Positions 18,957-28,113 of a stretch of 64,000 nucleotides of DNA are shown piece by piece. The first letter of the stretch is position 1. Every line of letters starts with the position of its first letter. Both the position numbers and the translations under genes were made by a program. The stretch is from positions 1 through 64,000 of the forward strand of contig NZ_GL476307.1 of assembly GCF_000148725.1 (NCBI RefSeq), read 5' to 3'. The stretch is from Roseibium sp. TrichSKD4 (GTDB lineage: Bacteria; Pseudomonadota; Alphaproteobacteria; Rhizobiales; Stappiaceae). The notes under the pieces were generated by a model that was not told where the DNA came from, did no database searches, and was given only the letters and a program-made list of their open reading frames with translations.

Positions 18957-19616
18957 TTAGGCCGTTGAGCCGTTCGGCGACCCTCGAAAGAGTCCAAGCA
19001 CGATGCGATAGGGTGCAAGCATTGCGATGGCCACCAGCACCTTCACGATAAAGTCACCCGCGGCGAGCGAAACCCAAAGCGGAACGTCTGATCCAACCCC
19101 CAAGAAGGGAACTGGGAAAGCCAAAGAGCTGTCTTCCAGCCAAAACAGTTCATCAATGAAGGCGAAGCTGGCTGCAAACGCGATTCCGAAGAACAGCAGT
19201 GTGTCGATGATCGAGCCAATCATCGATGACGCAATCGGTGCTTTCCACCACGCCATCCGGCGCAATTTGTCAAAGATGGTGACGTCCAGAAGCTGCGCGG
19301 TCAGGAACGCGGTTCCTGAGGCGATGGCAATTCGCGGTGTGGCCAGCCAGATTGACAGAATGACAGCCAACGCGAAGCCAATGAGAACGACCGTACGCGC
19401 TGCTTGAGGTCCAAACCGACGGTTCGTCAGGTCGGTGACCAGAAATGCGGCCGGGTAGGTGAACGCTCCCCATGTCAGGAGATCGTCGAGGTTAATTCCG
19501 CCGAGCGCGCCCTGAACCGGGAATTGCACCAGAAAATTCGAGGCCACAACGACAATCGCCATCGCGGTGATCGCGATGGCGAGGTCGGTCACGGAAAACT
19601 TCCGGGAACTTGTCAT
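18957..19616 (-). CDS. yhhQ: Queuosine precursor transporter (YhhQ/VUT family)
   Basis: 219 residues, ATG at 19616. Integral membrane protein of the VUT/YhhQ family, about six helices, with the family patterns VVASNFLVQFPVQG, LTWGAFTYPAAFLVTDLTNRRFGP, ASGTAFLTAQLLDVTIFDKLRR and SSMIGSIIDTLLFFGIAF. Takes up 7-cyano-7-deazaguanine or its reduced form for tRNA queuosine. The gene lies 18 bases downstream of rpmB on the same strand and so may be read through from the ribosomal protein promoter. Confidence 0.88.
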   Translation of the reverse strand: MTSSRKFSVTDLAIAITAMAIVVVASNFLVQFPVQGALGGINLDDLLTWGAFTYPAAFLVTDLTNRRFGPQAARTVVLIGFALAVILSIWLATPRIAIASGTAFLTAQLLDVTIFDKLRRMAWWKAPIASSMIGSIIDTLLFFGIAFAASFAFIDELFWLEDSSLAFPVPFLGVGSDVPLWVSLAAGDFIVKVLVAIAMLAPYRIVLGLFRGSPNGSTA

Positions 19617-19634
19617 GCTTTTGCCCTCAAAGGC

Positions 19635-19931
19635 TTAAGCAGCGGCTGCTTCCGCCTGCTTGCGCTTGATCGCAACCTTGACCTGACGAGCTTTGTCAGA
19701 CAGCTGAGCGTCCGTAGCTTTCATCAGGTAGTTGTCCAGACCGCCGCGGTGCTCAACAGAGCGAAGTGCGTGAGCACTGATTCGCAGCTTGAAGGTTTCG
19801 CCCAGTGTGTCGCTCAAAAGAGACACGTTGCACAGGTTCGGCAGGAACCGGCGGCGGGACTTGTTGTTTGCGTGAGAGACGTTGTTACCCGTCATCACGT
19901 CTTTGCCGGAGAGTTCACAACGGCGTGCCAT
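19635..19931 (-). CDS. rpmB: 50S ribosomal protein L28
   Basis: 98 residues from the ATG at 19931, with AAAGGTG upstream; the canonical start [20 protein letters not shown] settles it against a longer frame to 20033. Basic protein with [15 protein letters not shown] and the [21 protein letters not shown] segment, complete length for alphaproteobacteria. Structural component of the large ribosomal subunit. Divergent from the DUF3108 gene. Confidence 0.97.
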   Translation of the reverse strand: MARRCELSGKDVMTGNNVSHANNKSRRRFLPNLCNVSLLSDTLGETFKLRISAHALRSVEHRGGLDNYLMKATDAQLSDKARQVKVAIKRKQAEAAAA

Positions 19932-20263
19932 GAGTTCACCTTTATGTCTTCGCAGCCACCCTGCTGTGCAGGAAATGGCGGTTTCAACCGGAAAGGTGCG
20001 GACGCGAACGTCTCGCAGCGGCATCTCCGGCATGTCTCGGAAAAAGTTGTCCCGCTATAATGGGAGTGACGGCGAAGGTCAAGACATCAGTTCAGATTCT
20101 GCGCACCAGAATCTTTTTCTCTCAATTTGACCGGCTGCGTTAACCCTAAGGTTACCATGTGAGCTAACAATCCGAACATATTCGTACCTGCGTAATTCGA
20201 ACAAGTGTGTCGGGACAGGTGCGCCGTGACATTTATGCCCTGCGCGGCATGTCGGAGGTTCTC
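19932..20263. other. Divergent intergenic region rpmB / DUF3108 gene
   Basis: 332 bases holding the promoters of rpmB (minus) and the DUF3108 gene (plus). It contains an exact small dyad TAACC-CTAA-GGTTA at 20141-20154. No ORF or RNA gene recognised. Confidence 0.4.
20141..20154. promoter_or_regulatory. Inverted repeat TAACC-N4-GGTTA
   Basis: Perfect five-base arms (20141-20145, 20150-20154) around CTAA; together with the preceding T it reads TTAA-N7-GTTA, a near match to the CtrA consensus. It lies about 110 bases ahead of the DUF3108 start and 210 bases ahead of rpmB. Candidate operator only. Confidence 0.25.
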
Positions 20264-21097
20264 GTGTTGGAATTTTCCTCGTTTGGCCGGTTTCTGGCCG
20301 TTTCACTCGCTGCGGCGACAGCATTTGCATCTGTTCCGGCAGAGGCCAAGCGCAGCAGCGTTGGGGGACGTTACAACATCACGATTGCCGGGCTGACTGT
20401 TGGCGAAGGGACTTTGTCTCTTGTTCTACAGGGAAATGCCTATTCGGCTAAAGTTGGCTTGAAGCCTGCGGGCATCGGCACTTTGTTCTCAACGGGTAAG
20501 GGCGGCGCAGAGGCGTCGGGTTGGCTGGTAGGGTCCAAAATTCACCCCTCCAAGTATCAGATGGCCTCTGAAGCAGCGAACCGAAACTTTTACGTTGGTC
20601 TTCAGCAAGGGTCCGGACATATCCGGTCTGCGGAGGTGACGCCGCAGTTCAAGCCCAATGCGGAACGGATCAAAATACGTGGCAAGCACAAGCAAAATGC
20701 GGTTGACCCGCTGAGCGCGGCCTTGATGCCTGTGGGCAAGGGCGGCGATGTGCTTGGCCCGGATGCCTGCAAACGCAAACTGCCGATCTTTGATGGCTGG
20801 ACGCGGTTCGACATCAAGCTGAGCTTCCGTGAAATCAAGCAGGTGTCTGGCAAGGGCTATGATGGCCCTGTTGTGGTCTGTAATGCGAAATGGATACCGG
20901 TTGCCGGGCACCGCCCGTCCAAGGCATCTGTCAAGTATATGGCAAAGGCTCCCATGGAGGTTTGGCTGGCACCAATGGGCGAAGAAAACGTTTTGATCCC
21001 TTACCGCATGTCCATTGAGACGAAGACGGGCCGTCTTGTGGTCGAAGCGTCCGCGCTGCAGATCAAACCGGGTTTGCGGGACAGCGCCGGTCGCTGA
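20264..21097 (+). CDS. DUF3108 exported protein
   Basis: About 277 residues. Start uncertain: GTG at 20264 lies five bases after GGAGG and TTG at 20267 eight bases after it; an ATG at 20249 lacks a ribosome site. Signal peptide (FLAVSLAAATAFASVPAEA-K), then a DUF3108-like beta-rich periplasmic domain with YNITIAGLTVGEGTLSLVL, a KHKQNAVDPLSAALMPV segment and C-terminal MEVWLAP...PYRMSIETKTGRLVVEA. Proteins of this family are associated with the cell envelope; no enzymatic role is established. The position opposite rpmB is common in Hyphomicrobiales. Confidence 0.78.
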   Translation: MLEFSSFGRFLAVSLAAATAFASVPAEAKRSSVGGRYNITIAGLTVGEGTLSLVLQGNAYSAKVGLKPAGIGTLFSTGKGGAEASGWLVGSKIHPSKYQMASEAANRNFYVGLQQGSGHIRSAEVTPQFKPNAERIKIRGKHKQNAVDPLSAALMPVGKGGDVLGPDACKRKLPIFDGWTRFDIKLSFREIKQVSGKGYDGPVVVCNAKWIPVAGHRPSKASVKYMAKAPMEVWLAPMGEENVLIPYRMSIETKTGRLVVEASALQIKPGLRDSAGR

Positions 21098-21202
21098 GCC
21101 TGACCTTCTTTTGCTGAAAGCTTGGCAGATCGCCGCTTTTCTCCAAATTGGGGGCAAGACGAGCTGAGTAGCCGACGCTTTCTTGAAATCTCTCACCTTT
21201 TT

Positions 21203-21226
21203 CCGCGGGATCAGCCCGCGGTTTGT
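21203..21226 (+). terminator. Probable terminator hairpin after the DUF3108 gene
   Basis: Perfect GC-rich stem CCGCGGG / CCCGCGG (21203-21209 with 21215-21221), five-base loop, followed by TTTGTT. T-run is short; a T-rich stretch also precedes it. Confidence 0.5.
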
Positions 21227-21361
21227 TGCATTTGCGCTCCCTGAGGCTTACCTGAAGGCGCAGCCCGCACTTGCGTGTTTGCCAGTGTCTTGTTAGAGGC
21301 CAAGCGTAATACGTTTTCCCGCCTGCTCATTGCAGGCCAGATGGTCCAGGTACCTTAGTCG

Positions 21362-22318
21362 ATGCACAGCTATTTGGAATTTGAAAAGCCGGTCGCCGAT
21401 ATCGAAGGCAAGATCCAGGAGCTTCGCGCTCTTGCAGCCGGTGGCGAGGCCGTAAATGTCGATGACGAGATCGACCGGCTCAAGTCCAAATCGTCCAGCA
21501 CATTGAAAGACCTTTATACCAAGCTGACACCCTGGCAGAAAACCTTGGTGGCGCGCCATCCGGACCGTCCGCATGCAGCTGATTATGTCAAAGGCTTGAT
21601 TGAAGACTTTACGCCACTGGCCGGTGACCGGAATTATGCGGAAGATTATGCGATCATTACTGGTCTTGGCCGGTTCCGTGGGCAGTCTGTCGCTGTTTTG
21701 GCGCAGGAAAAAGGCTCGGACACGGAAACCCGTTTGAAGCATAATTTTGGCATGGCCCGTCCTGAAGGCTATCGCAAGGCTGTCCGGATCATGGATATGG
21801 CCGAGCGGTTTGGCATTCCCGTCGTTTCCTTCGTTGATACAGCCGGTGCCTATCCGGGTATTGGCGCTGAAGAGCGCGGTCAGGCAGAAGCCATTGCGAG
21901 GTCGACTGACAAGGGCCTTGGTCTTGGCGTTCCGTCTATCTCAATGGTGATCGGTGAAGGCGGGTCTGGCGGGGCGATTGCTGTTGCCACATCCAGCAAG
22001 GTCTTGATGCTGGAGCATTCCATCTATTCGGTGATTTCTCCGGAAGGCGCTGCCTCTATTCTGTGGCGTGACAGCGCACGGGCACAGGATGCGGCAACAG
22101 CAATGAAAGTCACAGCACAGGACCTTCTGCAACTGGGTGTGATTGATGAAATCGTGGAAGAGCCGGTTGGCGGTGCGCATCGTGCTCCGGAAACCGTGAT
22201 TGATCGCGCAGGTACTGCAATCGAGACGGCATTGAATGACCTGTCTGCCCTGACGCCGGATGAGCTGCGCAAGCAGCGCCGTGACAAGTTCTTGGCGATT
22301 GGCCGTACGCTCTCGTAA
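21362..22318 (+). CDS. accA: Acetyl-CoA carboxylase carboxyltransferase subunit alpha
   Basis: 318 residues, ATG at 21362. Typical AccA: N-terminal coiled helix with [41 protein letters not shown], the crotonase-fold core [37 protein letters not shown] and [13 protein letters not shown]. With AccD it transfers the carboxyl group from biotin to acetyl-CoA, giving malonyl-CoA for fatty acid synthesis. Single gene, accD and accBC not in the window. Confidence 0.96.
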   Translation: MHSYLEFEKPVADIEGKIQELRALAAGGEAVNVDDEIDRLKSKSSSTLKDLYTKLTPWQKTLVARHPDRPHAADYVKGLIEDFTPLAGDRNYAEDYAIITGLGRFRGQSVAVLAQEKGSDTETRLKHNFGMARPEGYRKAVRIMDMAERFGIPVVSFVDTAGAYPGIGAEERGQAEAIARSTDKGLGLGVPSISMVIGEGGSGGAIAVATSSKVLMLEHSIYSVISPEGAASILWRDSARAQDAATAMKVTAQDLLQLGVIDEIVEEPVGGAHRAPETVIDRAGTAIETALNDLSALTPDELRKQRRDKFLAIGRTLS

Positions 22319-22633
22319 CGCAAATTTGATGCATGCCTAAAGGTGTCTCGCGTTTTGGTTGCGAGGCTGCCGCTCTTTGGCCGAATTTGTCGGTCATGAG
22401 GTGTTCTTGAGACGAATAACGTGAATGTCAGCGGGATTCGTTCGGCAGAATTGCTTGTTTTAGGGTAACCTGCTGTCAACCATAACCCCGTAACGTGACC
22501 ATTTGGCGGACCGTGTTTGGTGCATTTTTGAAATGCCTTTGGGTCGGCTTTGTGTTTCGTTGCTGTGTTGAGTTCGAGAATGTGCATGAGCGCTTGGCGA
22601 GTATCTGACGTTTGCACCTATATCCGTGACCGC
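22319..22633. other. Intergenic stretch, 315 bases
   Basis: Between accA and the L,D-transpeptidase gene, both on the plus strand. It must hold the promoter of the latter; no terminator, ORF or RNA gene stands out. If the transpeptidase started at one of the upstream ATGs (22580 or 22586) the gap would be shorter. Confidence 0.4.
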
Positions 22634-23806
22634 ATGACCATGCTCGGTCGTGTCGCGGCGCTGCTGGTTTTGGCGGGAGCACTGGCCGGATGTCAGGCAG
22701 ATGAACTGGGCTATGGCCCGAAGCACAAACGTCCGGTTGACAGCACTATCAAGCGCAAGATGACCGAGCTCGGCATGAGGTCGACATCGCCGATCATGAT
22801 CCGGATCTTCAAGCAGGAAAGTGAACTTGAAGTTTGGAAACAGGCACGGGGCGGTCGGTACAAGCTTCTTGAAACTTTTGAGATCTGCAAATGGTCCGGT
22901 GAACTTGGTCCCAAGTTCAAGGAAGGCGACCGGCAGGCTCCTGAAGGGTTCTACGAGATTATGCCCAGCTTGATGAACCCGAAATCAAGCTATCACCTAG
23001 CATTTAACCTCGGATATCCGAACAGGTTCGATCGCGCTCATGGGCGCACGGGGTCACACCTGATGGTGCATGGGGCGTGTTCCTCCCGCGGCTGCTATGC
23101 CATGACGGACAAACAGGTTCAGGACATTTATGCGCTTGCGCGCGACAGCTTCAAAGGCGGTCAGCGCTCGTTTCAAGTGCAGGCATTTCCGTTCCGCATG
23201 ACGCCGGAAAACATGGCGAAAAACCGCGAGAGCGAGCATATGGATTTCTGGCGCATGCTGAAAGTTGGCTACGATCATTTCGAGCTGACAAAGGTGCCGC
23301 CGAAGATTTCCGTCTGCGAAAAGAAGTATGTATTTGACGCGACACCGCTTGTGGATGGCGTGCCGTTCCGGGCGACGGCCAAGTGCCCAGACTACAAGGT
23401 GCCGGATCGCACAGCGATGCTCGTGGCGCAAAAGCAGTCCACGGACGAGGAAAAGTTCCAGACCATCGTTGCGCGTATTGAAGCTCGAGAAGAGCGCAAG
23501 GAGCGTTGGGAAGAACGCCAGAAGGCCATCGCAGGTCTTTTGGGCAGTGATGCTCCTGCTGCAGCTGAGGCCACCGTCGAGGCTGGCTCTGCCGCTGCCG
23601 ACGGTGCAGCTACCGCAGTTGCCGTGGCTCCAAAACAGCGCCCTGAAGGCGATGTTGCGACAGCTTATGCGCCTGCGCAAAAGAGCGACAGCGGAACACC
23701 GGGCGGTTTCATGAAACGCTGGCTGCCGTTTGGCTCCAAGACCACGGAAGAAACGGCGACTGTCGGGTCAATTGAAGGCGCAGCTGCCCCGGCTCCCAAA
23801 CCTTGA
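22634..23806 (+). CDS. Lipoprotein L,D-transpeptidase (YkuD family)
   Basis: 390 residues from the ATG at 22634; other ATGs (22580, 22586, 22640) are possible. Lipoprotein signal with lipobox LAGC (Cys20), so membrane-anchored in the periplasm. Catalytic YkuD domain in the first half with His146 (MVHGAC) and the SXGC nucleophile Cys154 (SSRGCYAMT). It resembles the YafK branch, which includes enzymes that cut or form links between peptidoglycan and Braun lipoprotein. The last 100 residues are Ala/Pro-rich and low-complexity. Convergent with the broken HD gene, overlapping its tail by 39 bases. Confidence 0.87.
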   Translation: MTMLGRVAALLVLAGALAGCQADELGYGPKHKRPVDSTIKRKMTELGMRSTSPIMIRIFKQESELEVWKQARGGRYKLLETFEICKWSGELGPKFKEGDRQAPEGFYEIMPSLMNPKSSYHLAFNLGYPNRFDRAHGRTGSHLMVHGACSSRGCYAMTDKQVQDIYALARDSFKGGQRSFQVQAFPFRMTPENMAKNRESEHMDFWRMLKVGYDHFELTKVPPKISVCEKKYVFDATPLVDGVPFRATAKCPDYKVPDRTAMLVAQKQSTDEEKFQTIVARIEAREERKERWEERQKAIAGLLGSDAPAAAEATVEAGSAAADGAATAVAVAPKQRPEGDVATAYAPAQKSDSGTPGGFMKRWLPFGSKTTEETATVGSIEGAAAPAPKP

Positions 23807-24438
23807 TTCTAGTGGCTTTTGTTCCGGCCAACTGAGCTTTTGAGGCGGCAAACCTGTTACGACTCCTTCCTGAATGACGTCCGGGTCATAGGCCTTGCGC
23901 CCAAAGACTTCGCGGACCATGGGTTCGAACGTTTCCAGAGGCTCGGTCGGATAGTCCGGATCAAAGGATGATTGATCCCAGCGCTCGCAGAAATCAGAAC
24001 AGCTTTGAAAGCAGGGATGGTCCTTGAATTCATCGCGGGCGTTTTCATCCCAGCCATAATGCTTGCCGTAATAAAGCATTTGAAAAATGCCGTGATGCTC
24101 GAGACCACCCATGCGACTTCATCGCGCACAAAGGGGCGAATGACTTCGGCGGAAAACCGGTCATGGTTTTGCGGGGCAAGACCGTCTCCTATGTCGTGGA
24201 GAAGGGCTCCGACCACCCAGTCAATATCTGCGCCGTCACGCAGTGCCCGTGTGGCTGATTGAAGCCCATGGTCCATGCGGGTGATTTGATAGCCAGACAT
24301 GGAATCTTCTCCCTGGTTGCGCAGTTCGGCGAGGATCCGGTCCGGGATTAGCGCATGATACGGTTTCTCCGCTTCTGCCAGCAGATCATAGTCGGCCTTG
24401 GTGCCGTCTTTCATTTGCGTGAACGATACGGTTTTCAT
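23768..24438 (-). pseudogene. HD-domain phosphohydrolase gene, frameshifted
   Basis: The N-terminal part starts at the ATG at 24438 and carries the HD pattern (MDHGLQSATRALRDGADIDWVVGALLHDIGDGL), reading on to VRDEVAWVV. At about 24100 the frame changes: after GTC an extra TC precedes GAGCATCAC, and the expected EHHGIFQMLYYGKHYG continues in the next frame down to the stop at 23768. Together the two halves make one normal-looking HD protein of about 220 residues. A dinucleotide duplication (GTC to GTCTC) is the simplest cause. As it stands the gene gives a truncated product with a wrong tail; a sequencing error cannot be excluded. HD enzymes of this group act on phosphonates, nucleotides or inositol; the substrate is unknown. 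Confidence 0.75.
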
Positions 24439-24493
24439 TGGCGGCTCTCCCTAAGACATCCGTCAGCATTTATCTTGAAGTCTCGCCTTCTTT

Positions 24494-24528
24494 TGAAAAA
24501 AGAGAAGGCCCCGAAACCGAGGCTTTCT
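24494..24528 (-). terminator. Rho-independent terminator after the amidase gene
   Basis: Read on the minus strand: stem of about 11 pairs with one mismatch (AGAAAGCCTCG against CGGGGCCTTCT), four-base loop, then CTCTTTTTT. It lies about 25 bases beyond the amidase stop and in front of the HD gene. Confidence 0.7.
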
Positions 24529-24553
24529 GGCCAGAAACCGTCGTGATCGCGTG

Positions 24554-26005
24554 TCAGGGGGCAGGTGTTGGAGGAAGCAGCGCGTCTACCGCAAGCCCAA
24601 GAGCCAGCAGATGCCTGTCCGAAAAGGCCGGGCCATCAAGCTCCAGTCCGACGGGTAGGCCGTCACTTGTCAGTCCGACGGGGATCGAGAGGCTGGGGAG
24701 GCCTGCGTTGGATCCGGGGTCCGTATTCCGGATGAACGTCTGGAAGGTCGGGACCTTGGCTCCCAACAGCTCCACTTCTAGATCCGAGCCCGAGATGGGC
24801 TGCGCGGGAAGGGGTGTGGTCGGGAAGGCAAGGGCATCCAGCCGGTGGTCTGCAAATACTTCGGCATATCGCGCTTGCAGTTTGGGACGAAGGTCGTTCA
24901 TCACACTTCGATAGGCGACTTCCGGCACGGCCTGATCGCCCAGTATCATATTGTCGAAGACGAATTTCACGTCCGGGCTGGTGATCTCTGCGGCCAGCTG
25001 GTCGATGGTGAGGCCCGTCTCGTTTTTTTCAAGGAATTTCGAAATGTCCTGTTTTGCTTCGAAAAGTGCAATCGGGAAACCGATCTGACCATTGAGGTCC
25101 TGAATGTCGGCAAGATCGAGGGTAACAAGGGTTACGCCTGCCGCTTCCAGCTTTTCAAGTGCTGCCTTCACAAGGCGATCTGTTTCGCCATCCACATGGC
25201 CGTTGAAGGCAGATGGAATTCCCACGCGGACGCCGGATAGATTGAGTGCTCCGAGGGTGGTTGTACCATTCGTGATGACGCCGTCTATCAGTATGATATC
25301 CTTCATGGAGCGCGCAAGCGGTCCGGCGGTGTCGCGAGTGTGGGATATCGGAACAATCCCTGCCTGCGGATATCTTCCGACGGAAGGACGGAAGCCATAG
25401 ACACCATTCAGCGCTGCAGGAATGCGAACCGATCCGCCCGTATCCGTTCCCAACCCTACCGGTGCAAACCGGGCGCCGATTGCTGCACCGGTTCCACCGC
25501 TTGATCCGCCTGCAAAGCGATCAGATGCGTAGGCATTGGCAACTGCGCCATGGACGGCGTTGTTGGATGTGATGCCGAATGCCAGTTCATGCAGGTTGGT
25601 CTTGCCGAGAATGATTGCGCCTGCCTTGCGCAGTCGTTCGACCACTGGAGCGTCCTTTGCAGGGCGCCAATTGGCAAGAGCGGGTGTTCCGGCGGTGGTC
25701 GGCAGACCCTGAACGGCGATGTTGTCCTTTACGACGATGGGCACCCCGAACAAGGGGCCCTTTTCTGACGGTTCCTTCAGCGCAGCGGACTTTGCGCCAT
25801 CTGCGTCCAGCGTGATGAACGCGTTTCCGCGATCGTCGCCAATCCGATTAAGCAGCGCGTCAACATATGCTTGTGGCGACAGTGCGCCCGAGGCGATCTG
25901 TGCTGCGGCTTCGCTTGCGGTCAGGTCCTTCAGGTTGTCGCCCGCGAGTGCTGGCAAGCTTCCAAGTGCCATTGCTCCAATGGTCAAGATGCTTCGAACT
26001 CCCAT
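24554..26005 (-). CDS. Exported amidase (amidase-signature family)
   Basis: 483 residues from the ATG at 26005, seven bases after GGAGG; two upstream Met codons are less well placed. Signal peptide ILTIGAMALGSLPALA-G. Amidase-signature fold with Lys93 (VVKDN), the cis-Ser loop GGSSGG (166-171) and nucleophile Ser192 (DTGGSVRIPA), giving the Ser-cisSer-Lys triad; FRPSVGRYPQAGIVPISHTRDTAGPL follows as usual. It hydrolyses an unknown amide, probably in the periplasm. Indole-acetamide, mandelamide and aryl-amide hydrolases are similar in sequence layout. A LuxR-type regulator gene lies 99 bases upstream on the same strand and may control it. Confidence 0.85.
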   Translation of the reverse strand: MGVRSILTIGAMALGSLPALAGDNLKDLTASEAAAQIASGALSPQAYVDALLNRIGDDRGNAFITLDADGAKSAALKEPSEKGPLFGVPIVVKDNIAVQGLPTTAGTPALANWRPAKDAPVVERLRKAGAIILGKTNLHELAFGITSNNAVHGAVANAYASDRFAGGSSGGTGAAIGARFAPVGLGTDTGGSVRIPAALNGVYGFRPSVGRYPQAGIVPISHTRDTAGPLARSMKDIILIDGVITNGTTTLGALNLSGVRVGIPSAFNGHVDGETDRLVKAALEKLEAAGVTLVTLDLADIQDLNGQIGFPIALFEAKQDISKFLEKNETGLTIDQLAAEITSPDVKFVFDNMILGDQAVPEVAYRSVMNDLRPKLQARYAEVFADHRLDALAFPTTPLPAQPISGSDLEVELLGAKVPTFQTFIRNTDPGSNAGLPSLSIPVGLTSDGLPVGLELDGPAFSDRHLLALGLAVDALLPPTPAP

Positions 26006-26104
26006 TATCATTCCTCCGTTCAAGATCGGAAAAGCACTGGAGCGAAGATAGAGGTGCAACGCGTCCTCATTTTTGAGGATGCGGACGAAGATATCGGGCG
26101 TTGG

Positions 26105-26878
26105 TTAGTTCGAACGAGCGGCCATCAGTTTGGCCACCAGCGCTGTTCGGTTGTTGACTCCGGCCTTTTGGAATAGCCGCTGGATATGGGTTCGCACGGT
26201 GGTGATTGAGACCCCAAGATGATCGGCAATGTGCTGATCTCGTCCGTAATGAGTCATGCAGGACAGGATTTCCGCCTCGCGAGGTGTCAGAGACAATGCC
26301 TCGGCAAGACTCTCCAGCGTATGTAGCGGATCGAGCTGACGGAGGTTTTCCGCAAAACGGCGATGCTGGATCAGTGCATTGGAGAAGGCGGTCCCCACCG
26401 CCTGCAGGATGTCGATTTCGCGGCGGCCAAAGGTTTCCTTGGCGCGTGACCGCCATACCCTCAGGTCGCCTACATGCACAGAGCCATCGTGGGCGTGATA
26501 GTTCACGCCGTGGTGCAGGCCGTCGCGTTGAAGAAAGTCGTTGTAGAACTCGGTCTTTTCGAGATCCGACTGTGCAATGACCTCGTTAACATGAGCGGCC
26601 TGCCGTCGGCTGGCCAGTTTTTGCGTGATGGGGTCGCGATACTGAAAATACGTCTCGTAAAGTTTTAGGTTGTCCGGCGCCATGTTGACAGAGACCCGAC
26701 TCGCAAATCCGCGACCGGACGTATCAGCGACATATGAGGCGAAGAAGTCAGCATTGAGCAGACCGAGCAGTCTTTCGCCCACGCGCTGTCGAAGTTCAAG
26801 ACTATTCGAGAGCCGCGTAAGGTCCTGCATAATGCCGATTAGCTCGGACGTCTCGCGCGAAGATAATGTCGTCAGCAC
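26105..26878 (-). CDS. LuxR-family transcriptional regulator
   Basis: 257 residues from the GTG at 26878 (GGAGAAGGGC directly upstream); a TTG at 26941 would add 21 residues. N-terminal 170 residues resemble a GAF/sensor domain without recognisable ligand motif; the C-terminal HTH of LuxR type (about 190-250) contains LTPREAEILSCMTHYGRDQHIADHLGVSITTVRTHIQRLF. No autoinducer-binding signature (no W-Y-D-W set) is evident, so it is probably not a quorum-sensing receptor. Its likely targets are the downstream amidase or itself. Convergent to none; it lies 81 bases after the start-distal end of mch. Confidence 0.8.
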   Translation of the reverse strand: MLTTLSSRETSELIGIMQDLTRLSNSLELRQRVGERLLGLLNADFFASYVADTSGRGFASRVSVNMAPDNLKLYETYFQYRDPITQKLASRRQAAHVNEVIAQSDLEKTEFYNDFLQRDGLHHGVNYHAHDGSVHVGDLRVWRSRAKETFGRREIDILQAVGTAFSNALIQHRRFAENLRQLDPLHTLESLAEALSLTPREAEILSCMTHYGRDQHIADHLGVSITTVRTHIQRLFQKAGVNNRTALVAKLMAARSN

Positions 26879-26959
26879 GCCCTTCTCCCCAAGGTTGTCT
26901 TCCGAAACGGCAAGTCTGACCGAAATTCGGGCAAAAACCAAGAGAAAGCAGATAACGTC

Positions 26960-28012
26960 TTATTTCGGGATAAGGGCCCAGAAGTCGAAATCGAGAATAA
27001 CGCCGTCTTCGTAGGTCTTCGCATCAGCCTTGTGAGGGAAGTCCTGACAGGGCTTGTCTTTGGTGGCGATGAGCCGTAGGCGGATGGCTCCGACATCTTG
27101 TCGGCCCTCGATCTCCGATTTTTCCAGCACTTCCGACCATGCGTAGATGGTGTCTCCGGCAAAGGCCGGGGCCACGTGGCGGCCGCCATTGATGCCGGCG
27201 ATGTGGAAAGCGTTGCCAAGGCCGTTGAATGAGAGGGCGCGCGCTAAGCTGATAATGTGCCCGCCATAGATCAGCCGCCGACCGTGTCGGCCCTGATTGG
27301 CTGCATATTGGTCGAAATGGACTTTCGCGGTGTTCTGGTAGAGCCGTGTGGCCATCTGGTGCTCGGCTTCTTCCAACGTCATGCCGTCCACATGGTCAAT
27401 CTTTTCGCCAACCTGATAGTCGCCATAGCGGAAGATGGACCCGGCGAGCGCATTGTCCCAATGGGCGATGTCCAGAAGCGGGACGGCATTTCCAAGCGCA
27501 TCGGGAGCAATTTCTGCTGGTAGGTCCGGCACAACAGGCTCACAGGCCGGGCTGTCAGGATCGGCCTTGTTGACCATCACCCAGCGCACATAGTCGAGCA
27601 CTTCGGTGCCATCCGATTTATAGCCGGTGGACCGCACATAGACGACGCCGGTTTTGCCGTTTGAGTTTTCCTTCTTGCCGATCACTTCTGACACGGCAGA
27701 CAAGGTGTCCCCGGGATAAACCGGTGCAAGAAACCGCCCACCTGCATAGCCAAGGTTTGCAACTGCGTTCAGTGAGATGTCTGGAACGGTTTTGCCAAAG
27801 ACGATGTGGAACGTGAGAAGATCGTCAATCGGGGCCTTCTCATATCCAAGAGACCACGCAAAGGCATCCGAGGATTGAACAGCAAACCGAGACCCGTAAA
27901 GCGCTGTATAAAGGGCGACATCGCCCTGTGTGACTGTACGAGGCGTTGCGTGGCGGATCACCTGCCCGATTGAAAAGTCTTCGAAATAGTTCCCCGGATT
28001 GGTCTTGGCCAC
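26960..28012 (-). CDS. mch: Mesaconyl-CoA hydratase (MaoC family), ethylmalonyl-CoA pathway
   Basis: 350 residues, ATG at 28012. Two MaoC/hot-dog halves: N-terminal GNYFEDFSIGQVIRHATPRTVTQGDVALYTALYGSRFAVQ, C-terminal HMATRLYQN.. KVHFDQ and GGHIISLARALSFNGLGNAFHIAGINGGRHVAPAFAGDTI. Length and pattern fit mesaconyl-CoA hydratase, which interconverts mesaconyl-C1-CoA and beta-methylmalyl-CoA. The gene clusters with ecm and ccr here, supporting this role against generic MaoC dehydratases. The SHMT-like gene is 101 bases upstream on the same strand. Confidence 0.88.
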   Translation of the reverse strand: MAKTNPGNYFEDFSIGQVIRHATPRTVTQGDVALYTALYGSRFAVQSSDAFAWSLGYEKAPIDDLLTFHIVFGKTVPDISLNAVANLGYAGGRFLAPVYPGDTLSAVSEVIGKKENSNGKTGVVYVRSTGYKSDGTEVLDYVRWVMVNKADPDSPACEPVVPDLPAEIAPDALGNAVPLLDIAHWDNALAGSIFRYGDYQVGEKIDHVDGMTLEEAEHQMATRLYQNTAKVHFDQYAANQGRHGRRLIYGGHIISLARALSFNGLGNAFHIAGINGGRHVAPAFAGDTIYAWSEVLEKSEIEGRQDVGAIRLRLIATKDKPCQDFPHKADAKTYEDGVILDFDFWALIPK

Positions 28013-28113
28013 CTGCTCGCTCCCATCCCACAGTGTCTGACGATTTGATAATGCTTATCGCATTGCACAAAGCAAGTTCGTCCTTTGACCGACGCGGGGG
28101 CTTTTAAGGTTCT

